A DNA stretch of 64,000 bases from an uncultured Paracoccaceae bacterium (GCA_943787785.1 CALSNT010000015.1:1-64000), one strand, 5' to 3'; counted from the stretch's first letter, positions 1 through 8,761 are shown. Numbers and translations: made by a program. The notes: generated by a model from the letters alone, not told the origin.

Positions 1-78
1 CCCGGCTTCGCCAAGCAAATCCTCAGGCCGCTCGCAGCCCTTCAGCAGTTCGTCCAGTAATTCCTTGGAAATCGTCAT
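1..78 (-). CDS. IS256-family (Mutator) transposase, N-terminus only
   Basis: The reverse strand reads a 26-residue N-terminus (start MTISKELLDELLKGCERPED) before running off the window edge. This matches the conserved beginning of IS256-family DDE transposases. A purine-rich ribosome site (gagaggagcaagg) sits just upstream of the ATG at 78. The catalytic part lies outside the window, so whether the transposase is intact cannot be said. The family call rests on this short but characteristic stretch. Confidence 0.7.
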   Translation of the reverse strand, partial: MTISKELLDELLKGCERPEDLLGEAG

Positions 79-142
79 CGTCCTTGCTCCTCTCAGGAAG
101 CATGAACCAGATCACAGATACACAGAAGATCGGACACTCTCT
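1..142 (-). mobile_element. End of an IS256-family element
   Basis: Read inward from about position 142 on the reverse strand, the sequence begins GAGAGTGTCCG, a terminus typical of IS256-family elements, and leads into the transposase start at 78. From 143 rightward the sequence becomes an IS3-family transposase in the middle of its reading frame. The IS256 element therefore appears to have inserted into an older IS3 copy. The partner end and target duplication are outside the window, and the exact boundary is an inference. Confidence 0.5.
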
Positions 143-511
143 GGGCCCCGGCCGAAATACATAAGGTCGGACAATGGCCCGGAATTTATTGCTCAGAAAG
201 TGCGGGACTGGATCGCCGCCGTGGGCGCGAAGACCGCTTACATTGAGCCAGGGTCACCTTGGGAAAACGGATACTGCGAAAGCTTCAACGCCAGGTTCCG
301 CGATGAGTTGTTGAATGGCGAGCTATTTTACAGCCTCCGCGAAGCTCAAATCCTGATCGAACAATGGCGCGTTCACTACAACACCGTTAGGCCGCACAGC
401 CGCCTTGGGCTATCGGCCACCAGCACCAGAAAGTATCGTTCCAATGGACCAAAGGCCCACGATGCACTAACAATCAAACCGGACCCACACGATGGGGGCA
501 CGCCAGATTGA
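143..511 (+). pseudogene. IS3-family transposase OrfB, C-terminal fragment
   Basis: The frame carries the C-terminal part of an rve-type integrase core: YIRSDNGPEF with the second catalytic Asp, then SPWENGYCESFNARFRDELL with the Glu of the DDE triad, and the closing HYNTVRPHSRLG. The N-terminal half of OrfB and all of OrfA are missing. The reading frame upstream of about 150 is IS256 end sequence, so no native start exists. It is a dead remnant. Confidence 0.85.
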
Positions 512-543
512 TGACAGGCAATTATCTCGTGCCGAAGGCAACT

Positions 544-1290
544 CTAATCCTGGCCAAAAAGCCGACCGGCGACTGACCCGATGTGTACGCGCATTGCTAC
601 TTGCGCCGCGACGGGGTCGCGCGCCTCGATAGCTTTGGAAATTGCTTCGTGTTCATCAAAGCTGGAATGTTCGCTCGGCGGACGACTAGATCCACGAATG
701 ACTTCGTTGTCGGCAACAGCACGGCGGATGTAATTCAGCTGATCAAAAACCAGCAGCAACAAGGGGTTGTCCGATGCCTCGGCAATTGCGTGGTGAAACG
801 CATCATCCTGCGCCTCATAGTCGGCCCAGTTTGTAGCTGCACGTGCCATGTCTTTTGCACGATTAATGCGCGCAATCGCCTCTCGAGAGGCGTTGATTGC
901 CGCTTCGCGGGTCAGTGATGGTTCAATGCACAGGCGGGCCTGGACCATTCGCACCGGTGACATTTTTTGCTTAAGGTCTGCGAGCGCGCCAAGGCCGCCG
1001 CTGGATTCCGCAACAAACGTGCCCTTGCCAACATGTCTCCAGATCGCTCCTTCACGCTCTAACGCGTCCAGCGCTTTACGCAATGTGATCCGCCGCATTT
1101 CCAATGTGGCAATCATCTCGCGTTCTGACGGAAGGCGGTCCCCTGGCGCATAGGATCCCGCGTGGATAAAGGCACGCAACCGGTCGATAGCGCCCTGACC
1201 CTCCGACGCCTTGTGTTGGGCCAGCGCCGCTAGAGGTTCCGAAAATTGATCGACCAATTGCTCCATAATGGCCCAAATATAGCCGATCAA
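544..1290 (-). CDS. GntR family regulator with FCD domain
   Basis: This 248-residue protein has a GntR winged helix (about residues 32-96, with DRLPSEREMIATLEM and the wing EGAIWRHVGKGTFV) followed by an all-helical FCD ligand domain (about 115-240, with the usual metal/ligand His positions in DAFHHAIAEA and HIGSVAGR). It is probably a metabolite-responsive repressor. It is divergent from the FAA hydrolase operon starting at 1399, and a perfect 6-2-6 palindrome lies between them, so it most likely controls that operon and itself. ATG 1290 is used here; Met9 (ATG 1266) is a possible alternative start. The ligand is unknown. Confidence 0.85.
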   Translation of the reverse strand: MIGYIWAIMEQLVDQFSEPLAALAQHKASEGQGAIDRLRAFIHAGSYAPGDRLPSEREMIATLEMRRITLRKALDALEREGAIWRHVGKGTFVAESSGGLGALADLKQKMSPVRMVQARLCIEPSLTREAAINASREAIARINRAKDMARAATNWADYEAQDDAFHHAIAEASDNPLLLLVFDQLNYIRRAVADNEVIRGSSRPPSEHSSFDEHEAISKAIEARDPVAAQVAMRVHIGSVAGRLFGQD

Positions 1291-1331
1291 TCGCGTCCGG
1301 CAATAGAAATGTCAGGTGTATCTGTATTGAT

Positions 1332-1345
1332 TTAGATTGATCTAA
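1332..1345. promoter_or_regulatory. Palindromic candidate operator for the divergent GntR regulator
   Basis: TTAGAT-TG-ATCTAA is a perfect inverted repeat with 6-bp arms and a 2-bp centre. It is the only clear dyad in the 108-bp space between the GntR gene and the FAA hydrolase gene. Its geometry matches the dyad at 14647 beside the other GntR gene. Binding is inferred from position and symmetry. Confidence 0.5.
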
Positions 1346-1398
1346 CGGAAACCGGGTTCTAACATTGCAATAGGAGTCACCAGGTTTCGGAGACATCA

Positions 1399-2085
1399 AT
1401 GCCTGCCTACGCAATCGATCTAGCGCCTGTCGTTGGTATCCCTGTTGCCGATTCCGACTCGGTTTTCCCGGTGCGCCGCGTCTATTGCATCGGTCGGAAT
1501 TATGCGGCCCACGCGGTTGAAATGGGTCATGATCCTGATCGCGAGCCGCCTTTCTTTTTTCAGAAAAACCCCAACAACTTGGATCCGTCGGGCACGTTCC
1601 CGTATCCGCCGAACTCCAGCGACGTTCATCACGAAACCGAAATGCTGGTGGCCCTAAAGTCCGGCGGAACGAACATCCCACAGGATCAGGCGCTGGACCA
1701 CGTATTCGGTTACGGCCTTTCACTGGATATGACCCGTCGCGATTTGCAGGGCGCACAGAAGAAGATGGGTCGCCCGTGGGAGATTGGCAAAGCGTTTGAA
1801 CGCTCGGGCCCCTGTGGGCCGCTGCATCCTGTGTCCAGCGTCGGGCATCCCGATCAGGGCCGGGTTGAGCTGAAAGTAAATGGCGAAGTTCGCCAGGAGG
1901 GCGACCTGAACCAGATGATCTGGAAAGTGCCTGAGATGATTTCGTACCTGTCTGAGTACTTCGAACTGGCGGCGGGAGATGTGATTATGTCAGGCACGCC
2001 AGCGGGTGTTGCAGCCGTTGAAAGAGGCGACGTCATGGTGATGAGCATCGAAGGTTTGGGCGGTATGGAAGTCAAAGTCGTTTAG
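1399..2085 (+). CDS. Fumarylacetoacetate hydrolase family protein (fumarylpyruvate hydrolase-like)
   Basis: The 228-residue protein is a single-domain FAH-fold enzyme of the short type that cleaves C-C bonds in acylpyruvates or decarboxylates ring-cleavage products. Visible signatures are VYCIGRNYAAHA, the metal ligands in HHETEML, GYGLSLDMTRRDLQ and the C-terminal GDVIMSGTPAGV loop. It resembles fumarylpyruvate/maleylpyruvate hydrolases (NagK type). It is the first gene of the operon divergent from the GntR regulator. The context of a transporter and a Mo hydroxylase suggests a late step in aromatic acid catabolism. The exact substrate cannot be read from the sequence. Confidence 0.85.
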   Translation: MPAYAIDLAPVVGIPVADSDSVFPVRRVYCIGRNYAAHAVEMGHDPDREPPFFFQKNPNNLDPSGTFPYPPNSSDVHHETEMLVALKSGGTNIPQDQALDHVFGYGLSLDMTRRDLQGAQKKMGRPWEIGKAFERSGPCGPLHPVSSVGHPDQGRVELKVNGEVRQEGDLNQMIWKVPEMISYLSEYFELAAGDVIMSGTPAGVAAVERGDVMVMSIEGLGGMEVKVV

Positions 2086-2115
2086 CCAAAATAACTGACT
2101 TGAAAGGGGGGACAG

Positions 2116-3099
2116 CTGGAACTGACGCTTGCAACCTGGGACCATGACCGAGTGATGGCGCTGCATGATGGTCGCGTGTCGGTGCCTGGCATCGACTTGA
2201 AGCCAGAGGTGCACCCGACGTCGAAGCTGTTTCCCTGGGCAGTACAGGAAGCGCGGTTTGATATCACAGAGATGTCAATCTCAAGCTACGTGCTGCAATT
2301 GTCACGCGGCGGGTCGGACTACACGGCCATTCCGGCCTTTGTCAGCCGCGCGTTTCGCCACAGCGGCTTTTTCGCGCGCGCCGGATCCGGGATCGAAAGC
2401 CCCGCGGATTTGGCCGGTCGAAAAATTGGCGTCCCGGAATATCAGATGACGGCCGCTTTGTGGATGCGCGGCATTCTGGCGGATGAATATGCAGTGGACT
2501 GCGAGAAAGTCCATTGGCGCACAGGTGCGTTGGATGAAGGCGTGCGGCGCGAGCGTTTGGAGTTGGCCTTGCCTCCAGAAATGGTCGTCGAACCGATTGC
2601 CCAAGGGGACACCCTGCAAGACATGCTGCTTCGCGGCGAAATTGATGGGCTGCTGGCCCCGAAACCGCCAAAGGCGTTCCTTGAGGGACATCCCGATTTG
2701 GTGCGTCTGATCCCGGATTTTGAATCTGCTGAGCAAGCCTATCATCGGAAAACCGGATTCTTTCCGATCATGCACATAATCGGCATCCGCAAGACCGTCG
2801 CCGACGCCAACCCAGCTTTGGTAAGGGCACTATATGACGCTTTCGTTGCGGCGCGCGACAAGGCCCTGGACAGGCTAAGGTCGGTCTGGCTGGGCAATGC
2901 CAACAGGTTGTCGCTGCCTTGGCTTGGCGCTTCGATGGAACGGACGCTGGCCACCTTAGGCCCGGATTACTGGAGTTATGGATTTCAGGCCAATCGCGAC
3001 GAACTCGCCACGATCTGCCGATATTCACTGCAACAGCATTTGGCGGCAGCACAGGTCACACCTGAGGCGATGTTCCACGCGTCGCTGTTGGAGACCTGA
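2116..3099 (+). CDS. 4,5-dihydroxyphthalate decarboxylase-like protein (periplasmic-binding fold)
   Basis: The protein has the fold shared by PhtD-type decarboxylases and NMT1-like solute-binding proteins, with family blocks such as YTAIPAFVSRAFRHS and LAGRKIGVPEY. It has no signal peptide, which favours a cytoplasmic enzyme over a transporter component. The first in-frame GTG/ATG (2152) would cut off the first beta strand. The family N-terminus (LTLATWDHDRVMALHDGRV) begins further upstream, in frame from a CTG at 2116, preceded at short spacing by a strong purine run (aaagggggg). A CTG start is therefore proposed, giving 327 residues. The substrate is unknown; a decarboxylase for a ring carboxylate would suit the neighbours. 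Confidence 0.7.
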   Translation: MELTLATWDHDRVMALHDGRVSVPGIDLKPEVHPTSKLFPWAVQEARFDITEMSISSYVLQLSRGGSDYTAIPAFVSRAFRHSGFFARAGSGIESPADLAGRKIGVPEYQMTAALWMRGILADEYAVDCEKVHWRTGALDEGVRRERLELALPPEMVVEPIAQGDTLQDMLLRGEIDGLLAPKPPKAFLEGHPDLVRLIPDFESAEQAYHRKTGFFPIMHIIGIRKTVADANPALVRALYDAFVAARDKALDRLRSVWLGNANRLSLPWLGASMERTLATLGPDYWSYGFQANRDELATICRYSLQQHLAAAQVTPEAMFHASLLET

Positions 3100-3103
3100 G
3101 CCG

Positions 3104-3874
3104 ATGTTGGACACTTTCCATGCCGGGCTGGGCTGGCCGATTGCGGCAACTTTGCTGATGGTCAGTTTTGCGGCGTCGTTCATCACGGTTGCTTTTGGCA
3201 TTGGCGGCGGTTTGGTCATGTTGGCGGTTTTGGCAACACTGCTGCCTGCCGCAGCCATAGTCCCGGTGCATGGGCTGGTGCAATTGGGCAGCAACGCCGG
3301 GCGGGCGTGCCTGATGTTCAAGCACATCCGGTTAGACTTGCTTGGCGTCTTCTCGGCCGGGGCAGTTCTTGGAATTGTTCTGGGCGGCTCGGTCGTTGTG
3401 CAGTTGAACGCCGGTTGGATTCTTGTCGTGTTGGGGCTGTTTATCCTGTGGTCGGTTCTGGCAAAGCCACCGGCGTTCCTGCGCAATTCAGGCTTTGTCA
3501 CAGGTGGTTTTTCGAGCGTTTTGACCATGTTCATCGGTGGGACCGGACCGTTTGTGGCGACGTACGTAAAGTCGCAGCAGCTGGATCGAATGACGCATGT
3601 TGGCACCCATGCGGCATTGATGACAATACAGCATCTGTTGAAAACATTGGCATTTGGTGCGCTTGGGTTTGCGTTCTCGCTGTGGGCCGGTTTGATCGTG
3701 ATGTTGGTCGTCGCAGGCGTCATGGGCACTGTGGTCGGGCGAATGGTTCTAACGCGCCTCGACGAGAAGCAATTCCGGTTTGTCCTAAATGCGATCCTCA
3801 CCATACTCGCGCTGCGCCTAATCTACTCCGGTGCAAGTATGCTGATCTCTGGGGGTACCGAACCCTCACCCTAA
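3104..3874 (+). CDS. Sulfite exporter TauE/SafE family membrane protein
   Basis: A 256-residue polytopic protein with about eight hydrophobic segments and the TauE signatures VAFGIGGGLVMLAVLATLLP near the N-terminus and FIGGTGPFVATYVKS in the repeat half. TauE/SafE proteins move sulfur-containing or small organic anions. ATG 3104 lies 5 bp after the preceding stop and begins directly with the first membrane helix. The position inside the operon suggests export or uptake of a pathway intermediate, but no substrate can be assigned. Confidence 0.85.
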   Translation: MLDTFHAGLGWPIAATLLMVSFAASFITVAFGIGGGLVMLAVLATLLPAAAIVPVHGLVQLGSNAGRACLMFKHIRLDLLGVFSAGAVLGIVLGGSVVVQLNAGWILVVLGLFILWSVLAKPPAFLRNSGFVTGGFSSVLTMFIGGTGPFVATYVKSQQLDRMTHVGTHAALMTIQHLLKTLAFGALGFAFSLWAGLIVMLVVAGVMGTVVGRMVLTRLDEKQFRFVLNAILTILALRLIYSGASMLISGGTEPSP

Positions 3875-3955
3875 ACATCCCCGCATTGATCCAGCGCAAA
3901 CAGAGCGGGAAAAAACAATAACGCGCGAAACGACCTGTAAAACTTGGAGGACAAC

Positions 3956-4954
3956 ATGACGTTTTCAAATCTCAACCGCCGTCGGTTCTTGGGCACCAGC
4001 ATCGCCGCAACCGGCCTGACCCTGGCCGCGCCCCGTATCGCGCGGGCTGCCGATTACCCGGACCGCAACATTTCGGTCATCATTCCGACCCGCGAAGGCG
4101 GCGGAGCGGATCGCAATTTCCGCGCGTTCACCAGCATTTGGAAAGACAAATTGGGAACCGATTTTGAACCCGGTTTCTTCCCGGGTGCCTCGGGCCGCGT
4201 CGGCTACGAAGTCTACATGGGTAAGAACGAACCGGACGCCTACAGCCTGATCTTTGGCAACATGGGGCCAGAGGTGCTGAACTGGGCCGTTCAGGCCCCG
4301 ACCTTCGACGTGAACGACTATTTCTATTTTGGTCAGGTCGACAAAGATCCCGGATGTCTGTTCGTCGGTGCGGAAAGCAAATTGCAGACTTTGGACGACG
4401 TCATTGCCGAAGGCAAAAAGCGCAAGCTGAACGTGGGCACCAGTCGTATGGCGCATCCGGCCTCGATCGGCTTGCTTGCACTTGGCGAAGAAACCGGCGC
4501 GCAGTTCAACCTGATCCCACTGTCTGGCGGCAAGAACACTGTTGCAGGCGCTGTTACCGGCGAGGTTGATTTCTCGGTCTTGACCTCAGGTTCGGTCATT
4601 GCGGCGGGTGACGCGGTTAAGACATTGTTGGTCTTTGGTGAAAACGTGGTCGGCGAAGCGCTGGACGACGCGCCCAGCATGAACTCGGTCTATGGCACCG
4701 ATCTGCCGGAAATGCTGTCGGCACGTGCGTTCGGTATCCACAAGAAGGCTGCCGACGACTACCCGGATCGCATGGACCACCTGAACACCACGTTCAAAGC
4801 CACCTTCGACGATCCGGCATTGCTTGAAGCTTACGTCGCCTCCAAGGGCACACCTGAGTATCTGAGCTATGGCGGTATTGATGAATGCGAAGCCTTCAAG
4901 AATGCAATGCTTGAGCTGGGTGCCAAGTACAAGGACCTGCTGAGCGGCGCATAA
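3956..4954 (+). CDS. Tripartite tricarboxylate transporter substrate-binding protein (TctC-like)
   Basis: This 332-residue periplasmic binding protein begins with a Tat signal peptide (RRRFLGTSIAATGLTLAAP, cleavage after ARA). The mature domain follows the Bug/TctC pattern, with a ligand-loop region around FPGASGRVGYEVYMG and AGAVTGEVDFSV. The ATG at 3956 is chosen because an ideal GGAGG lies 5 bp upstream. It is followed by a strong hairpin and then TctB and TctA, the standard TTT gene order. Ligands of this family are usually carboxylates. Confidence 0.9.
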   Translation: MTFSNLNRRRFLGTSIAATGLTLAAPRIARAADYPDRNISVIIPTREGGGADRNFRAFTSIWKDKLGTDFEPGFFPGASGRVGYEVYMGKNEPDAYSLIFGNMGPEVLNWAVQAPTFDVNDYFYFGQVDKDPGCLFVGAESKLQTLDDVIAEGKKRKLNVGTSRMAHPASIGLLALGEETGAQFNLIPLSGGKNTVAGAVTGEVDFSVLTSGSVIAAGDAVKTLLVFGENVVGEALDDAPSMNSVYGTDLPEMLSARAFGIHKKAADDYPDRMDHLNTTFKATFDDPALLEAYVASKGTPEYLSYGGIDECEAFKNAMLELGAKYKDLLSGA

Positions 4955-4960
4955 TACATC

Positions 4961-4990
4961 GCGGGCCGAAGGGGAAATCCTTCGGCCCGC
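4961..4990 (+). terminator. Hairpin between tctC-like and tctB-like genes
   Basis: A perfect 12-bp stem (GCGGGCCGAAGG/CCTTCGGCCCGC) with a 6-base loop directly follows the binding-protein stop codon. No T-run follows, so it is more likely an attenuating or 3'-protecting hairpin that keeps the binding protein in excess over the membrane subunits than a full terminator. Confidence 0.6.
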
Positions 4991-5024
4991 ACCCTCAATT
5001 CGTCCCCCTCATACAGGTAGCACG

Positions 5025-5531
5025 ATGAACCCTGACAAACCCCGGCGGCAGCTTGGCGGAGAACTGGTGATCCCGGTTCTGGCCATTGTCTTCACGCTCT
5101 ATTTCTTCAGCACGATCTGGAATTCTCCGTGGACGGCGCAGGTCAGCGCCTTTGCCGTCGGCAGCATCCTGTTGCTGGTCTGCGCGATGTTCATTCTGCG
5201 CTGTATTCTGTCGATCCGTTCGGGTGAGGGATCGCTTGGCTTCGCTACTCTTTTCAGTCGCGAGGATCTTGCCACGGGGCGCATCGGGCTTTTGATCACA
5301 ACCGTCGGTTTTTGCGTTCTGATCGAGTGGTTGGGTTTCACCCTGACCACGTTCTTATTCCTTTCGATCAGCATGATAATCCTGGCCAAGGGCAAGCGCC
5401 CGGTCTTCATTGCCGCTGTTTCCGCAGCCATGGCCCTGGGTGGCTGGGCCGTATTTATCTGGGCCTTTGATACGCGCTTTCCGCGAGGCTGGTTTGAAAC
5501 CACGATGAAGGCGGTCTTGTCCAATGGGTGA
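5025..5531 (+). CDS. TctB-like small membrane subunit of a TTT transporter
   Basis: A 168-residue protein with four predicted membrane helices (about residues 12-30, 40-60, 85-108 and 120-150), the architecture of TctB. It overlaps the start of the large TctA-like subunit by 8 bp, indicating coupled translation. It is a structural partner of the large permease. Sequence conservation in this family is low, so the call relies strongly on size, topology and position. Confidence 0.85.
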   Translation: MNPDKPRRQLGGELVIPVLAIVFTLYFFSTIWNSPWTAQVSAFAVGSILLLVCAMFILRCILSIRSGEGSLGFATLFSREDLATGRIGLLITTVGFCVLIEWLGFTLTTFLFLSISMIILAKGKRPVFIAAVSAAMALGGWAVFIWAFDTRFPRGWFETTMKAVLSNG

Positions 5532-7029
5532 AACATCCGCAATTCTGGTTGAAGTGTTCTTCGAAACCCTCAGCTTTTGGTGGGTCATCATTCCGACCAT
5601 TTTCCTTGGGTTGATCGTTGGCGGGATCCCCGGCTTTTCGGCCGCGAACACCATCATCATTCTGATGCCCCTGACCCTTGCCATGACCCTGCAAACCGGT
5701 CTGGTGTTCATGGTCACACTCTATTGCTCTGCCCGTATGGGAGCGGGCATTCCGGCCATTCTGGTGAACATTCCCGGCACTGCCGGAGCTGCCGCCACAC
5801 CGCTTGATGGCTATCCGATGGCCAAACAGGGCAAGGGGCAGCAGGCGCTGGCGATCTCGTTCGTTTCGTCGTCCATCGGCGGCTTGCTGACAACACTCGT
5901 GGCGCTGGCCACCATGCCTATTCTGGCGCGGGTCGGGTTCTACATGCACTCGGTCGAGATGATCGTGGTGATGCTGTTCGGTATCTCGCTGATCGCCTCG
6001 ATCGCCAGTCAGGACATGCTGAAAGGCTTGATTGCAGGCTTCCTCGGGCTGATGATCGGCTCAATCGGCACTGACGTGGTCTATGCCACTCCGCGTGGCA
6101 CATTCGGGTTCCTTGAGCTTTACGATGGCGTCCCCTTGATCCCGGCGCTTGTCGGCCTGTTCGCTGTGTCCGAGGCTTTCGTGATTATCGAAAAGCGGGT
6201 CATCGTCGCCAAAGAGGGCGGCGCGGTAAAGGGCAGTTGGACGGACACATTTGACGGCGTGCGCATCGCGCTGTCGCGTTGGTGGCATATCATCTGGACT
6301 TCGATCATCGGATTGATCATCGGGGTCATTCCCGGTGCAGGTGCCTCCATCGCCAGCTTCGTTGCCTATCAGCAATCGCGCAGTTTCTCGAAAACGCCCG
6401 AGCTTTACGGCAGCGGCCACCCTGAAGGGCTGATCGCGCCCGAAAGTGCCAACAACGGCGTCACATCGGGCACGCTGGTGCCCTTGTTGGTGCTGGGCAT
6501 ACCCGGAGGAGCCACGGCAGCAATCATGCTGGTCGTGATGCAGTTCCACGGTGTCAGCTTTGGTCCGTCCCTGTTCGAAAGCCAGCCCAAGATCGGCTAT
6601 GGCATGTTCATGGCGATGGCCGTGGCCTACCTGTTGATGTTCTTCACCATCCTGCCACTCAGCCGATACATGAGCCACGTAACGACCGTCCCGACCATAT
6701 ATCTGGCTCCGATGATCATCAGCTTTACCCTCGTCGGAGGCTTTGTGCCGCGCGAGTATATGTTCGACATGTACCTCGCTCTCGGCTTCGGGTTGCTGGG
6801 CTATATCGCACGGCGCACCGGCTATCACGTCGCCGCAATCCTAATTGGCATCATCCTTGGTCCACTGCTGGAACGCTACTTCCTGTTGGCGCTGAAAAAG
6901 TCCGACGGCGATATCTCGACGCTTTTCTCATCTAATTTAGGCAATGTCCTGTGGGTCGGTTTGGTGCTGTCGCTGGTCCTACCGATCTATTTTGGTCGGC
7001 GCCGCAAACAGAAAGTCATCCCTACATGA
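5524..7029 (+). CDS. TctA-like large permease subunit of a TTT transporter
   Basis: A 501-residue, roughly 12-helix membrane protein with the two TctA signature loops: LIVGGIPGFSAANTIIILMP in the first half and IGVIPGAGASIASFVAYQQS in the second. It is the ion-coupled translocator that works with the binding protein at 3956 and the TctB subunit. Its stop codon overlaps the start of the next gene (ATGA), so transporter and enzyme genes form one operon. Confidence 0.92.
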   Translation: MGETSAILVEVFFETLSFWWVIIPTIFLGLIVGGIPGFSAANTIIILMPLTLAMTLQTGLVFMVTLYCSARMGAGIPAILVNIPGTAGAAATPLDGYPMAKQGKGQQALAISFVSSSIGGLLTTLVALATMPILARVGFYMHSVEMIVVMLFGISLIASIASQDMLKGLIAGFLGLMIGSIGTDVVYATPRGTFGFLELYDGVPLIPALVGLFAVSEAFVIIEKRVIVAKEGGAVKGSWTDTFDGVRIALSRWWHIIWTSIIGLIIGVIPGAGASIASFVAYQQSRSFSKTPELYGSGHPEGLIAPESANNGVTSGTLVPLLVLGIPGGATAAIMLVVMQFHGVSFGPSLFESQPKIGYGMFMAMAVAYLLMFFTILPLSRYMSHVTTVPTIYLAPMIISFTLVGGFVPREYMFDMYLALGFGLLGYIARRTGYHVAAILIGIILGPLLERYFLLALKKSDGDISTLFSSNLGNVLWVGLVLSLVLPIYFGRRRKQKVIPT

Positions 7030-8285
7030 AAGTCGAAGTTGAATACGAACTGGCGCGCAATGTTCGCAAGATTGCGCATCTGGACATCGCGGGTGGCGGG
7101 CAGATCGTGGTCGAAGATGGCTATGCCTATGTCGGCCATATGAAGCCGCCCATGGGCACCTCGATCATCGACGTGCGCAACCCGGCAAACCCGATTATCG
7201 TATCGCATATCGAGCCGCCGGATCGCTACTCCCACACCCACAAGGTGCGGGTTGTGGGCGACGTCATGATCACCAACGTCGAACAAGATCGCCGTCATTT
7301 TTTGCGAAAAGGCGAAAAGATCGCCGGGCTGCGGGCCGAAGGGCTGTCGGATGACGACATTGCCGCAAAGCTGAAAATCAAGACCTCGGATTTTCCTGAT
7401 CTGGAAGAGGCGCTGGCGCGCGGCTACACCTCGGGTGGGTTCCGCATCTGGGATATCTCGGACAAGTCGGACCCCAAGTTGTTATCCTACGTGAAAACCC
7501 ACGGCTTTGGCGTCCACCGTTTCGATATGGACGACCGCTATGCCTATATTTCGACCGAGATGGAGGGTTACGTCGGCAATATCCTCGTAACTTACGACAT
7601 CACCGATCCCGCCAACCCGACCGAGGTCTCGCGCTGGCACATGCCCGGTCAGCATCTGGCGGGCGGCGAAGTCCCCACCTGGGACGGATACGGCGTCCGC
7701 CTTCATCACGCTATGCGCTGCGGCGACGAACTGTGGGCCGCAGTCTGGCACGCGGGATATCGAGTGCTGGACGCCACGGATATGGCCGACCCTAAAGTGA
7801 TCGGCAGCTACAGTTTCCAGCCCGGCATTCCGGAACCGACCCACACCGTGATGCCGCTGGAAAACCTGATCAACGGGCGGCGCTATGCCGTAGTAATCGA
7901 CGAGGAACACGACCACCTGCCGGGGCGTCTGCACGGGTTCATTTGGGTAATGGACGTCACCGACCTGAAAAACATGGTGCCCGTCTCTGCTTGGGATCTG
8001 ACTGAGCGTGCCAGCCCTTGGGTCGGCCAGCCCGGCGTGCGGTTTGGTGGGCATCAGTTCCGCGAAAAGCTCGACAGCACGCTGGTGTATGCCACCTGGT
8101 TCGCCGGCGGTTTGCGGGTGCTCGACCTCGCTGATCCGCATCTGCCAGTCGAGGTTGCGCACTACATTCCCGAACCCGGACTAGGTGGCCCGGCGCAATC
8201 AAATGACGTCGATGTAGATGACGACGGCCTGATATACATGCTCGACCGCAACAATGGCGTCGATATTCTGGAGATGACTTTATGA
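7026..8285 (+). CDS. LVIVD-repeat (beta-propeller-like) protein
   Basis: A 419-residue protein without a signal peptide, built of repeated units of the kind GFRIWDISDKSDPKLLSY, LVTYDITDPANPTEVSRW and GLRVLDLADPHLPVEVAHY, the pattern of LVIVD-repeat proteins. Several conserved His residues lie between the repeats (SHTHKVR, RLHHAMR, EEHDHLPGRLH, GGHQF), giving it the look of a metal-containing propeller like selenium-binding/methanethiol-oxidase-type proteins. Start ATG 7026 overlaps the TctA stop and is fixed by that coupling. No enzymatic activity can be assigned; a catalytic role in the catabolic operon is plausible. Confidence 0.75.
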   Translation: MKVEVEYELARNVRKIAHLDIAGGGQIVVEDGYAYVGHMKPPMGTSIIDVRNPANPIIVSHIEPPDRYSHTHKVRVVGDVMITNVEQDRRHFLRKGEKIAGLRAEGLSDDDIAAKLKIKTSDFPDLEEALARGYTSGGFRIWDISDKSDPKLLSYVKTHGFGVHRFDMDDRYAYISTEMEGYVGNILVTYDITDPANPTEVSRWHMPGQHLAGGEVPTWDGYGVRLHHAMRCGDELWAAVWHAGYRVLDATDMADPKVIGSYSFQPGIPEPTHTVMPLENLINGRRYAVVIDEEHDHLPGRLHGFIWVMDVTDLKNMVPVSAWDLTERASPWVGQPGVRFGGHQFREKLDSTLVYATWFAGGLRVLDLADPHLPVEVAHYIPEPGLGGPAQSNDVDVDDDGLIYMLDRNNGVDILEMTL

Positions 8286-8761
8286 GCGATCAAGACCTAC
8301 TCCCCCCCAGCGTTGACCCAAACAAATCCGTGCTGGGTATCCGCCGTGTTTCCGCGCGGAACGAGGCGTCAACCCGGTCAGTGATGATGGTGCGCGACCA
8401 TATTCTGGTCAGTGATGAAAAGGGCACCAATACCGGACCAACTCCGCTGGAAATGACCCTGTCGTCATTGCTGGGCTGTGAAGGGGTCATTATCAACCGC
8501 TGCGCCGAAGCGATGAAGTTTGAATACACCGCTGTCGATATGGAGGCCGATGGCGAAGTTGACCAACGCGGCAGTCGGGGTGTGCAGGGCGTGCGGCCCT
8601 ACTTCAACTGGGTCAAGATGAAGATCAGGGTGCATACCGACGAAACCCAGGATCGCATGGACCGATTGACCAAAAACGTCGAATACCGCTGCCCGGTGAT
8701 GAACTTGTTCAAGTCCGCCGATGTCGACGTGAACATTCAATGGGAGCGCGTCCCCTCGTGA
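8282..8761 (+). CDS. OsmC family protein
   Basis: A 159-residue OsmC/Ohr-fold protein, with the central helix block GPTPLEMTLSSLLGCEGVIINRCAE carrying the first redox Cys and the second Cys in EYRCPVMNLF. Members reduce organic peroxides or have uncharacterised thiol chemistry. It overlaps both neighbours by 4 bp, so it is co-translated with the LVIVD protein and the 2Fe-2S protein. It may protect the molybdenum hydroxylase from peroxides, or have a substrate role. Confidence 0.88.
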   Translation: MSDQDLLPPSVDPNKSVLGIRRVSARNEASTRSVMMVRDHILVSDEKGTNTGPTPLEMTLSSLLGCEGVIINRCAEAMKFEYTAVDMEADGEVDQRGSRGVQGVRPYFNWVKMKIRVHTDETQDRMDRLTKNVEYRCPVMNLFKSADVDVNIQWERVPS

